A DNA stretch of 30,455 nucleotides. It comes from Bacteroidales bacterium UBA3754 (GTDB taxonomy: Bacteria > Bacteroidota > Bacteroidia > Bacteroidales > UBA1715). Shown here piece after piece: positions 17,251 through 24,754 of this stretch. The stretch spans positions 1 to 30,455 of the forward strand of contig DFGI01000073.1 in NCBI GenBank assembly GCA_002371705.1, given 5' to 3'. Each line of letters opens with the position of its first letter. The stretch's first letter is position 1. The notes beneath the pieces were generated by a model, which made no database searches, had not been told where the DNA came from, and was given only the letters and a program-made list of their open reading frames with translations. Made by a program: the position numbers and the translations under genes.

Positions 17251-18873
17251 TTAAAAGAAAATTGAATAAATTACAACCAATAAAATACAAATAATATATG
17301 CGCAAACATTAAACACCGTATCCGTTTTGAACAAATTCGCGGTTAACGGTATGCAATGCACATCATCCTCGGTTTCGCACGATGTGAGGCTTACCATCAT
17401 AATAATAACCATAGTAATGATAAACGTGTAAAACATTTGGTCCATAAACGGCATTTCTAATGGTAAAATCTTGAATGCCAACGCAATAGGTATTGATAAT
17501 ATAATACCCCAAATCGCACCTTTGTTTGTAGCTTTTTTCCAAAACAAACCAAGCATAAACACCGCGAGGATTCCCGGACTCACAAGTCCCGTGTATTCTT
17601 GAATATACTGGAACATTTGATCCATACTACTCAACAACGGTGATACACAGATTGCTATCACCAAAGCCACAACTGCGGTAATTCTACCTACATTCACATA
17701 CTGTCTCGATTCGGCGTTAGAATTTATGTATGGTTTATAAATATCCATAGTGAAAATGGTTGAAATGGAGTTCAGCATTGATGCAAGCGACGATACAATT
17801 GCAGCAGCCAATGCAGCCAAAACCACGCCCTTCATGCCCGTTGGCAACAGAGTGCTAATCAACCACGGGAACGCCTTATCGTTGTTCAGCGTGCCATTCG
17901 GCAATTCAAACGCATCTGCCGCACTCGGAAACCCTTCGGAATACATTACCCATGCAATAATTCCAGGAATTACAATAATAAAAGGTATCAACATTTTTAG
18001 GAACGCAGCAAAAATAATTCCGTGTTGCGCCTCTTGTATGGATTTGGCCGCAAGAGTCCGCTGTATAATATATTGGTTGAAGCCCCAATAATACAGATTC
18101 GCAACCCATAAGCCACCAATCAGCACATAAATGCCTGGCAAATTGTCATATTCAGGATTATCGCGCGACAAAATCATATCGAACTTATCACCAGCCACAT
18201 CGCCAACATGTTCAATTCCACTCACAATTGATGAATCGGGTGAAACAGCCTTCAATGCGAAAATTGTGGTAACCACGCCACCAACGACCAACAAAACAAC
18301 CTGAATCACATCAGTCCAAGCCACCGCCGACAAACCACCGTACAACGAATATGCCACGGCAACCAATGCAAGTATGATTATTGCTGGCATTATCAGACTA
18401 CCATCGCCAGTTCCAACTATAGTGTCAATAGCCTTTCCTCCCAAAAACAAAATAGATGTAAGATTAACAAATATAAACAAAGCGAGCCAAAACACAGCTA
18501 ATATAGTTTTGAGATTAGCAGAAAATCGTTTTTCCACAAATTCTGGAATCGTGTAAATACCTTGTTTTATGAAAATTGGAAGGAAAAATTTGCCGACAAT
18601 CACCAAGGTTAGCGCCGCCATAAATTCATACGACGCAATAGCCAAACCACCCGCAAATCCCGACCCCGACATTCCAATATATTGTTCAGCGGAAATATTG
18701 GCGGCAATCAACGAAGCTCCTATCGCCCACCACGGCAACGATTTTCCAGCCAAAAAATAATCCTCCGTGCTTTTTTCCTTTCCCTTTGCTCGAGAGAAAA
18801 AGAATCCCAAACCAATGATGACCACCGCATACAAAGCGACAATCACATAATCAATCGTGCCAAACGTTCCCAT
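17251..18873 (-). CDS. sglT: Sodium/galactose (glucose) symporter, SGLT type
   Basis: A 540-residue member of the solute:sodium symporter family with about 14 membrane helices, very similar along its length to Vibrio parahaemolyticus vSGLT. Runs such as SLIAANISAEQYIGMSGSG, YTIPEFVEKRF and GGLWVANLYYWGFNQYIIQR are near identical to it. Sugar-contact residues of vSGLT (Gln69, Glu88, Asn260, Lys294) are present as Q64, E83, N259 and K293, along with the inner gate Tyr (Y262) and FQYIQEYTGL near 421-430. This supports galactose or glucose import driven by sodium across the inner membrane. It ends 2 nt before galM, which fits galactose as substrate, and starts 37 nt after the pepA stop. Whether it is read through from pepA or from its own promoter is unclear. 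Confidence 0.94.
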   Translation of the reverse strand: MGTFGTIDYVIVALYAVVIIGLGFFFSRAKGKEKSTEDYFLAGKSLPWWAIGASLIAANISAEQYIGMSGSGFAGGLAIASYEFMAALTLVIVGKFFLPIFIKQGIYTIPEFVEKRFSANLKTILAVFWLALFIFVNLTSILFLGGKAIDTIVGTGDGSLIMPAIIILALVAVAYSLYGGLSAVAWTDVIQVVLLVVGGVVTTIFALKAVSPDSSIVSGIEHVGDVAGDKFDMILSRDNPEYDNLPGIYVLIGGLWVANLYYWGFNQYIIQRTLAAKSIQEAQHGIIFAAFLKMLIPFIIVIPGIIAWVMYSEGFPSAADAFELPNGTLNNDKAFPWLISTLLPTGMKGVVLAALAAAIVSSLASMLNSISTIFTMDIYKPYINSNAESRQYVNVGRITAVVALVIAICVSPLLSSMDQMFQYIQEYTGLVSPGILAVFMLGLFWKKATNKGAIWGIILSIPIALAFKILPLEMPFMDQMFYTFIITMVIIMMVSLTSCETEDDVHCIPLTANLFKTDTVFNVCAYIICILLVVIYSIFF

Positions 18874-18901
18874 AACTTACACTATATTAAAATTTACAAA
18901 T

Positions 18902-18929
18902 CATTGTGAATTATGCATTGAGCATTTTC
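18902..18929. repeat. Heptamer array, four units, overlapping the end of pepA
   Basis: Units CATTGTG, AATTATG, CATTGAG and CATTTTC start at 18902, 18909, 18916 and 18923, an exact 7-bp period with the same (A/C)ATT core as the arrays at 15212 and 27753. The array covers the pepA stop codon and its last four to five codons. Confidence 0.6.
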
Positions 18930-20332
18930 AAAAACTGGTACAGCGTCCGTACGCCAAAACCCGTTGCTCCCACGCCTTTATACGACCATTTTGTCTTGAA
19001 ATATGCCGAACCAGCAATATCAAGGTGAATCCACGGATATGACACATATTGCTGTAGGAATTTTGCCGCCGAAATCGCACCGCCGTATTGTCCGCCAGTG
19101 TTTTTCATATCTGCCATATTAGAAGAAATCAATTCATCGTAATACGCCCACAACGGGAATTTCACAAGTGGCTCCCACGTTTGGAATCCCGATTTCTCCA
19201 ATTTTTGATTTTCTTGTTCCGAAGCCGTGCTGAAATATACTGCCGCATGTTCGCCAACGGCTTGGTTTGCAGCCCCAGTAAGAGTTGCCACGTCTATTGT
19301 AAGTTGTGGATTCAACGAAGCAGCGTAACTCAACGCATCGGCCAAAATCAGACGACCTTCGGCATCGGCGTTCAAGATTTCCACCGTCTTACCATTGTGC
19401 ATCGTAATAATGTCGCCCAACGCCATGGCATTCTCGCCCGGACGGTTGTCGGTCAGCGGAATCAATGCCTCCACGTGAATCGACAATTTTTGGGTTGCAA
19501 CAATTTTCATTGTTCCCAAAACCGTCGCAGCACCGCTCATATCGGACTTCATCGTCTCCATATATTGATTCGGTTTCAAGCTCAAGCCACCAGCATCAAA
19601 CACAATACCTTTTCCAACCAAAACGATTGGTTTTTCGTTGGAATTCGCTGGTTTCCAAACAATATGCACAAAACGAGGAGGCAACACGCTTCCTCGGTTC
19701 ACCGCCAAAAGTCCGCCCATTTTTTCGTTTTCAATCCACTTCTTGTCACGCACAAACACTTGTGCCTCAGTATTTTTCAAAACCTCAACAGCTTGTTCGG
19801 CAAAATATTCAGCCGTGCAAATGTTGTTCGGTTCATTGATTAAGTCTTTCGTAGCAAACACGCCAGACAAAATATTGTTCAACTCAGCGACATCGCCACA
19901 TTCCTGACCACAGCAAACGATTTTGTCAAACGCTTTTTTCTGCAATTTCTCGGAATATTTTCCAAAACTATACTGACTGAGCGTAAAACCTTCTAAGAAA
20001 GCATAAACAACACAAGATGAGCAATTTACATTCCTAACAACAACTTCTTTTTGTTGAGAACTTTTTGCCGCATTGAACACGTCGCAGCCCAATTTGCGCA
20101 CCGTTTCGCAGTATTCCGCATCGCAGTCGTTTTTCAACACCACGAAATACGAAACACGTTCAACCGCCTCAACCCACATAAATTCCGACGAAAATTTTGT
20201 TGACTTTGCCGTGAGCAATTGCTGTTCAAAATCCGTAAGACAGCACTTTGACGCGTCTTCCAATGAATTAACAAGAAAAACTCTTGTTTGGTATTTTTCC
20301 GCCGAAGCAGCGGAATCAAAAACTATTTCCAT
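18911..20332 (-). CDS. pepA: Leucyl aminopeptidase, M17 family
   Basis: A 473-residue M17 aminopeptidase, a cytoplasmic hexameric two-metal enzyme that removes N-terminal residues from peptides. The spacing of its ligands agrees exactly with E. coli PepA: K241, D246, D264, D323 and E325 for metals, K253 and R327 for catalysis, with the signature NADAEGRL at 321-328. The variable N-terminal domain (1-160) is unusually cysteine-rich: Cys 30, 31, 70, 75, 83, 104, 107, 140, 141 and 145, several in pairs or CxxC spacing. No signal peptide is seen. The start ATG at 20332 faces mqnC across only 38 bp. Downstream lie the symporter and galM on the same strand; a peptide-recycling role next to sugar uptake is not obviously functional and may just be gene packing. 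Confidence 0.95.
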   Translation of the reverse strand: MEIVFDSAASAEKYQTRVFLVNSLEDASKCCLTDFEQQLLTAKSTKFSSEFMWVEAVERVSYFVVLKNDCDAEYCETVRKLGCDVFNAAKSSQQKEVVVRNVNCSSCVVYAFLEGFTLSQYSFGKYSEKLQKKAFDKIVCCGQECGDVAELNNILSGVFATKDLINEPNNICTAEYFAEQAVEVLKNTEAQVFVRDKKWIENEKMGGLLAVNRGSVLPPRFVHIVWKPANSNEKPIVLVGKGIVFDAGGLSLKPNQYMETMKSDMSGAATVLGTMKIVATQKLSIHVEALIPLTDNRPGENAMALGDIITMHNGKTVEILNADAEGRLILADALSYAASLNPQLTIDVATLTGAANQAVGEHAAVYFSTASEQENQKLEKSGFQTWEPLVKFPLWAYYDELISSNMADMKNTGGQYGGAISAAKFLQQYVSYPWIHLDIAGSAYFKTKWSYKGVGATGFGVRTLYQFLKMLNA

Positions 20333-20346
20333 ATTTTTGCCTAAAT

Positions 20347-20354
20347 TATTTTTG
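20347..20354 (+). promoter_or_regulatory. Promoter -7 element for mqnC
   Basis: TATTTTTG is an exact TAnnTTTG match 16 nt before the mqnC ATG at 20371, predicting a start near 20359. No TTG is found at the -33 distance, which would fall inside pepA. Confidence 0.45.
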
Positions 20355-20363
20355 GTAAAATTA

Positions 20364-20371
20364 CAAATTTA
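20364..20371 (-). promoter_or_regulatory. Promoter -7 element for pepA
   Basis: The minus strand reads TAAATTTG, an exact TAnnTTTG match, predicting a start near 20359 and a 27-nt leader for pepA. It overlaps the first base of the mqnC start codon and faces the mqnC element. No TTG is present at the -33 distance. Confidence 0.4.
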
Positions 20372-21462
20372 TGTGTTTGAATGTTCATCATCTTCTCGCA
20401 AAAGCACTCGATGGTTCAAATTTGAGCGTTGAAGAAGGTGCATTTTTGTTTCGGAACGCAAGTTTGCCTGAATTACAAATCGTTGCAGACACGATTCGTC
20501 ATAAAAATCGTCCAGAAAATATTGTAACGTGGATAATTGACCGAAACGTGAACATCACAAATGCCTGTATTTCAGGTTGTAAGTTTTGTAATTTCCACAA
20601 ACGGCTCAACGAAGACGGCATTTACATCACTACATTTGAAGAATACGACCAGAAAATTGCCGAACTCGAAATGCTTGGCGGCTCGCAACTACTGATACAA
20701 GGCGGAATGCACCCGAAATTGGGATTGGATTTCTACAAAAATCTTTTTTCGGAACTGAAACGCCGTCATCCAAACATTAAACTCCACGCGCTCGGGCCAC
20801 CCGAAATCGCCTACATCGCAAAACGGGAAAACATGAGCCCTCGCGAGGTTTTGGAAAGCCTTCATAATTCTGGTTTAGACAGTCTTCCCGGAGCTGGAGC
20901 GGAAATTTTATGTGACAGAGTGCGGAAATATCTTTCACCCGGGAAATGCGACGCTCAAACGTGGCTCGACGTGATGCGTGAAGCGCACAAAATGCACTTA
21001 ACAACTTCTGCCACAATGATGTATGGTCACATTGAAACCATTGAAGAACGAATGGCACATCTTGTAAAAATTCGTCAGTTACAAAGCGAGAAACCTTTTG
21101 ATTCTGATGGATTTACCGCATTCATTCCGTGGCCATTCTACAGCAAAGGAACGGCATTGGAAAAACTTACCCAACAAGAGTTCAAAATCCGCAAAGACGA
21201 ATATATCAGAATGATTGCCATAAGCAGAATTATGTTGCCGAACATTCCGCACATTCAAGCATCGTGGCTTACGGTGGGATTGCCCACGGCACAAATTTGT
21301 CTGCACGGCGGTGCCGACGACCTCGGTTCCATAATGATTGAAGAAAACGTGGTTTCGCAAGCTGGAGCGAAATATTCAGTCAAGAAAAACGAACTGCCCG
21401 AAGCAATAAAAGAAGCAGGATTTACGCCACAATTGCGAAATCAGCATTATGATTATGTATAA
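20371..21462 (+). CDS. mqnC: Cyclic dehypoxanthinyl futalosine synthase (menaquinone synthesis)
   Basis: A 363-residue radical-SAM enzyme of the MqnC family, which cyclises dehypoxanthine futalosine in the futalosine pathway to menaquinone. The CX3CX2C iron-sulfur motif is C66-C70-C73 within NITNACISGCKFCNF. Other family features are LLIQGGMHPKLGLDFY near 107-122, ALGPPEIAYIAK near 139-150, GLDSLPGAGAEIL near 168-180, TSATMMYGHIET near 211-222 and GFTAFIPWPF near 248-257. The layout fits MqnC rather than its paralogue MqnE. It is cytoplasmic. It is separated from the GH2 gene by 15 nt on the same strand and diverges from pepA. No other mqn gene is visible here. Menaquinone would serve anaerobic electron transport, for example to fumarate. 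Confidence 0.93.
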   Translation: MCLNVHHLLAKALDGSNLSVEEGAFLFRNASLPELQIVADTIRHKNRPENIVTWIIDRNVNITNACISGCKFCNFHKRLNEDGIYITTFEEYDQKIAELEMLGGSQLLIQGGMHPKLGLDFYKNLFSELKRRHPNIKLHALGPPEIAYIAKRENMSPREVLESLHNSGLDSLPGAGAEILCDRVRKYLSPGKCDAQTWLDVMREAHKMHLTTSATMMYGHIETIEERMAHLVKIRQLQSEKPFDSDGFTAFIPWPFYSKGTALEKLTQQEFKIRKDEYIRMIAISRIMLPNIPHIQASWLTVGLPTAQICLHGGADDLGSIMIEENVVSQAGAKYSVKKNELPEAIKEAGFTPQLRNQHYDYV

Positions 21463-21477
21463 TTGAAAATCAATCAA

Positions 21478-24366
21478 ATGAAAAAATTTTTTCTTTTACC
21501 CCTTATTGCCGTTTGTGTTTGTGCTTGTTCTTCAAAAATTTCGATTGATGAGAATCAAAGCGACAGAGTTGTCATTTCACTGAACAAAGACTGGAAATTT
21601 GCACTCGGACACACATATGACCGTTCTATGGATTTCAACAACGGAACTTCATATTTTTCATACGTAACAAAAGCTGGATTCGGCGACGGACCTGCGAATA
21701 CGGGGTTCGACGACAGAATGTGGCGCACCGTTGACGTTCCCCACGACTGGTGCGTGGAACTGCCGTTTGCACCCAATGGCAGCGTGAGCCACGGCTCTAA
21801 AGCAATCGGGAACAATTATCCGGAGAACAGCATTGGCTGGTATCGAAAAACTTTTGTCGTTGATTCATCATATAAAGGACGAAAAATTTCGGTGGAATTT
21901 GAAGGCGTTTTCCGTAATTCAAAAGTTTGGCTGAATGGATTTTACCTTGGCGAAGAACCGAGCGGCTACACGAGTTTCAACTACGATTTAACGGAATACC
22001 TCAACTTTGGCGGCGAAAATGTACTTGCCGTCCGTGCCGACGCTTCGTTTGAAGAGGGCTGGTTTTACGAAGGAGCAGGAATTTACCGAAACGTGAATCT
22101 TATAGTGACAAATCCCGTGCATATCGCCCGAAACGGCACATTCGTCACCACCGATAAAATCAGCGATTCCAAAGCAGATTTGACTGCGCACACAACTATT
22201 CAAAACGAAACAAATACGGCACAAAAAATTATTGTGGTTGAAAAAATTCTCGATGCCGAACAGTCAATTGTCGCTGAAAATCAATCAAATGAAATTGAAA
22301 TCAAGCCATTTTCATCGCACTGTGTTCGTACAAATTTTTCTGTAAAAAATCCCCAATTATGGGAAGTGTGGGATTATGGAACGCCATATTTATACACTGT
22401 AAAAACCTACGTTTACAATGTTGATTCCCAAAAAGTTACAGACGAATATTCAACGCAAGTCGGAATCAGAACAGTGGCTTTCGATGCCCAAAAGGGATTT
22501 TTCCTAAATGGTCGTTCTGTGAAAGTCCGCGGAGTTTGTCTGCACCAAGACCACGCTGGTGTTGGCGTGGCACTCACGCCGTCAATTCAAGAATTTCGGA
22601 TAGCAAAGATGCAGGAAATGGGCTGTAACGCCATCCGCACGTCGCACAATCCCGCTTCGCCCGATTTCTTGAAAGCGTGCGACAAAATGGGAATGTTGGT
22701 AATGGAAGAAGCCAGATTAATGGGTATCAATAAGTTACATCAGCATAACATAGAAGAAATGATTTGTCGCGACCGCAATCATCCGTCAATTTTTATTTGG
22801 TCGCTCGGCAACGAAGAATGGGCAATTGAGGGCAACGAAAAAGGTGCTATGATAGCCCGCAATATGGAAAACTTTGCCCGTCAGCTTGATTCTACCCGTG
22901 CGTTTACCATAGCTTCGAGCGGTGGTTGGGACAACGGCATCGGCAAGGCGACCGAAATATGCGGTATCAATTATATTTCGCACGGCGACGTGATTGGCCA
23001 CCACGAAAAATATCCCAATCAGCCGTTGATTGGCACGGAAGAAAGTAACACCGAACGTACCCGTGGCATTTACGAGACAAACGACAGCAAATGCTGGATG
23101 GCACGTGCACAAGTGCATCCGCAAGATTCGGGAATGTGCAAGGCATGGAAATTCTACGATTCAAATCCGTGGGCATCGGGATTGTTTTACTGGACAGGAT
23201 TGGATTACCGCGGAGAACCCACGCCATACGAGTATCCAGCCGTAGTGTCGCAATTTGGAATCACCGACCTTTGCGGCTACGAAAAAGATAATTTCTACTA
23301 TCTGCAATCGTGGTGGACGGAAAAACCTGTGCTCCACATTGCCACAAACTGGAATTATTCACAGCAAACCGACAGTGCGGAAATTCTCGTGTATTCCAAC
23401 TGTCCCGAAGTTGAATTGTTTGTGAACGAAACGTCCGTCGGCAAACAAACGATAGAAAAGAACGATTACGCACAATGGACTGTAAAATATGCTCCCGGAA
23501 CTATTTCCGCCATCGGCTACGACAAAGACGGCAACCGCATTTGTGGCGAAAACGACGGCAAATCGTCGGGCATTTCTAAAATTCAGACCAACTTAGAAAA
23601 ACAATCCATCACCCTTGAAGCATATTCCACATCTGTTGCCGAAAACGATGTGGCAATTATCACGGCAACCATCCGTGACGAACACGGCAACGTGGTTCCT
23701 ACAGCAATGAACACACTAACATTCTCTGTTGATGGTCAAGGAGAAATCATCGGCGTGGGCAACGGAAATCCTTCGAGCCACGAACCTGAAGTTTTCACTG
23801 ATACATATTCCCTTGCTAAAATATTGGGACTAAAAGAATTGACTGTCAATAATTTACAAAACCGACCCGAAACGGCATTACATTATAATTATACCTCGTG
23901 GATTCCCGCTTTTTCAAACGAGCCAAAGGATTGGCTGGAATACACCGACACGCTCAAAGTCATTCGTGGCGTGTTCACAATCGACAGCCTAACCGAATCG
24001 ACCATAGTAACGCTGTTTGCCAAAAGTATTTTAGATAATCAGTCAATCTTTGTAAACGGACATTTACTGCAGGCAAATCTGCCGCAAAGCGACAAACTGC
24101 CGTCTGTTGAAATTCCCCAATCATATCTCAATCAAGGAATTAACGAATTTGCTGTTACGGGGCAGAAACTCCATCGTCCAAATCAATGGGATTTTCCGAA
24201 CCAAGACCCCGGCGTTGTACAAATTATCCACAAAGCACCAAAAACAACCCGAAATCTATTCAATGGCTACGCACAAGTTTTGGTACGAATTACAGGTAAT
24301 GGCAACGTTACCATCAAAGCACACACCAATGGTTTGCCAGACGCAAAATTTACGATAAATAATTAG
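21478..24366 (+). CDS. Lipoprotein GH2 beta-galactosidase-like glycoside hydrolase
   Basis: A 962-residue glycoside hydrolase of family 2. It starts with a lipoprotein signal (lipobox VCAC, modified Cys17), so it is probably anchored in an envelope membrane. The order is: sugar-binding jelly roll (about 32-215), Ig-like domain (215-335), TIM barrel (335-610) with acid/base E446 in WSLGNEEW and nucleophile E521 in PLIGTEES, a DUF4982-type domain (about 615-695), then a C-terminal Ig-like domain that starts near 700 and carries VGNGNPSSHEPE (760-771). That last domain is interrupted by about 150 extra residues (773-924), resembling another jelly roll, before its final strands RNLFNGYAQVLV. Beta-galactosidase is the commonest activity for this architecture, but other beta-glycosides are possible. 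The ATG at 21478 is preferred over the TTG at 21463 because it gives the lipoprotein signal. It is 15 nt after mqnC and likely shares its transcript. Confidence 0.9.
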   Translation: MKKFFLLPLIAVCVCACSSKISIDENQSDRVVISLNKDWKFALGHTYDRSMDFNNGTSYFSYVTKAGFGDGPANTGFDDRMWRTVDVPHDWCVELPFAPNGSVSHGSKAIGNNYPENSIGWYRKTFVVDSSYKGRKISVEFEGVFRNSKVWLNGFYLGEEPSGYTSFNYDLTEYLNFGGENVLAVRADASFEEGWFYEGAGIYRNVNLIVTNPVHIARNGTFVTTDKISDSKADLTAHTTIQNETNTAQKIIVVEKILDAEQSIVAENQSNEIEIKPFSSHCVRTNFSVKNPQLWEVWDYGTPYLYTVKTYVYNVDSQKVTDEYSTQVGIRTVAFDAQKGFFLNGRSVKVRGVCLHQDHAGVGVALTPSIQEFRIAKMQEMGCNAIRTSHNPASPDFLKACDKMGMLVMEEARLMGINKLHQHNIEEMICRDRNHPSIFIWSLGNEEWAIEGNEKGAMIARNMENFARQLDSTRAFTIASSGGWDNGIGKATEICGINYISHGDVIGHHEKYPNQPLIGTEESNTERTRGIYETNDSKCWMARAQVHPQDSGMCKAWKFYDSNPWASGLFYWTGLDYRGEPTPYEYPAVVSQFGITDLCGYEKDNFYYLQSWWTEKPVLHIATNWNYSQQTDSAEILVYSNCPEVELFVNETSVGKQTIEKNDYAQWTVKYAPGTISAIGYDKDGNRICGENDGKSSGISKIQTNLEKQSITLEAYSTSVAENDVAIITATIRDEHGNVVPTAMNTLTFSVDGQGEIIGVGNGNPSSHEPEVFTDTYSLAKILGLKELTVNNLQNRPETALHYNYTSWIPAFSNEPKDWLEYTDTLKVIRGVFTIDSLTESTIVTLFAKSILDNQSIFVNGHLLQANLPQSDKLPSVEIPQSYLNQGINEFAVTGQKLHRPNQWDFPNQDPGVVQIIHKAPKTTRNLFNGYAQVLVRITGNGNVTIKAHTNGLPDAKFTINN

Positions 24367-24377
24367 AACAGAGCGGA

Positions 24378-24572
24378 TTAATCGCGTTCCAAATAATCAA
24401 TTTCCGTGTGTAAGTCGAAAATACGTTTTTTCAACTCAAGAACATGTTTGTCAATATATTTTATTGCGAACGGGCCAATGTCCGAGCATTGTTTTACTTT
24501 TTCCAATGACTCAACTTCGTTCTCGTATTTGTCTATTTCGGCCTGAATTTTTTCTATGCTATTCTCATTCAT
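24378..24572 (-). CDS. Small coiled-coil protein of unknown function
   Basis: A 64-residue ORF that I do not recognise. It is almost wholly charged and helical, with heptad-like spacing (IEKIQAEIDKYENEVESLEKV, then a break at CSDIGPFAIKY, then VLELKKRIFDLHTEIDYL), suggesting two antiparallel helices forming a short coiled coil. The composition looks like protein rather than a shadow ORF, it lies in otherwise non-coding DNA, and AAAGGA lies about 8 nt before the ATG at 24572, an unusually good ribosome site for this genome. It converges on the GH2 gene with an 11-bp gap. No signal peptide or DNA-binding motif is visible. Confidence 0.6.
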   Translation of the reverse strand: MNENSIEKIQAEIDKYENEVESLEKVKQCSDIGPFAIKYIDKHVLELKKRIFDLHTEIDYLERD

Positions 24573-24706
24573 ATCTCGTTCCTTTATTTGGTGGCAAAAT
24601 AAGATTTTTTTTCGACAATTATTCTTTTCGGGTTGATTTTTTACTGAAAAACGATTTTGTTGGAACGTGTATTTGCACCTTAGTGTATTTTTTACAATAA
24701 TTTAAT

Positions 24707-24714
24707 TATCTTTG
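24707..24714 (+). promoter_or_regulatory. Promoter -7 element for the GH31 gene
   Basis: TATCTTTG exactly fits TAnnTTTG, 40 nt before the GH31 ATG, predicting a leader of about 36 nt. No TTG lies at the -33 distance, so an activator may be needed, or the match is partial. Confidence 0.5.
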
Positions 24715-24754
24715 GTACGCTAAAGTTTTTTCACATTTTTGAAAATTTAATTGT

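Noticed and set aside
17249..17305. Longer galM product starting inside the symporter gene
   Set aside because: The extension lacks homology to GalM, and the ATG at 17248 matches the family N-terminus.
19088..19843. A 251-codon open frame on the plus strand opposite pepA
   Set aside because: It is antisense to the M17 catalytic domain and rich in basic and His residues typical of shadow translation.
21463..21477. TTG start five codons upstream for the GH2 gene
   Set aside because: The ATG at 21478 gives a clean lipoprotein signal peptide; the TTG directly abuts the mqnC stop.
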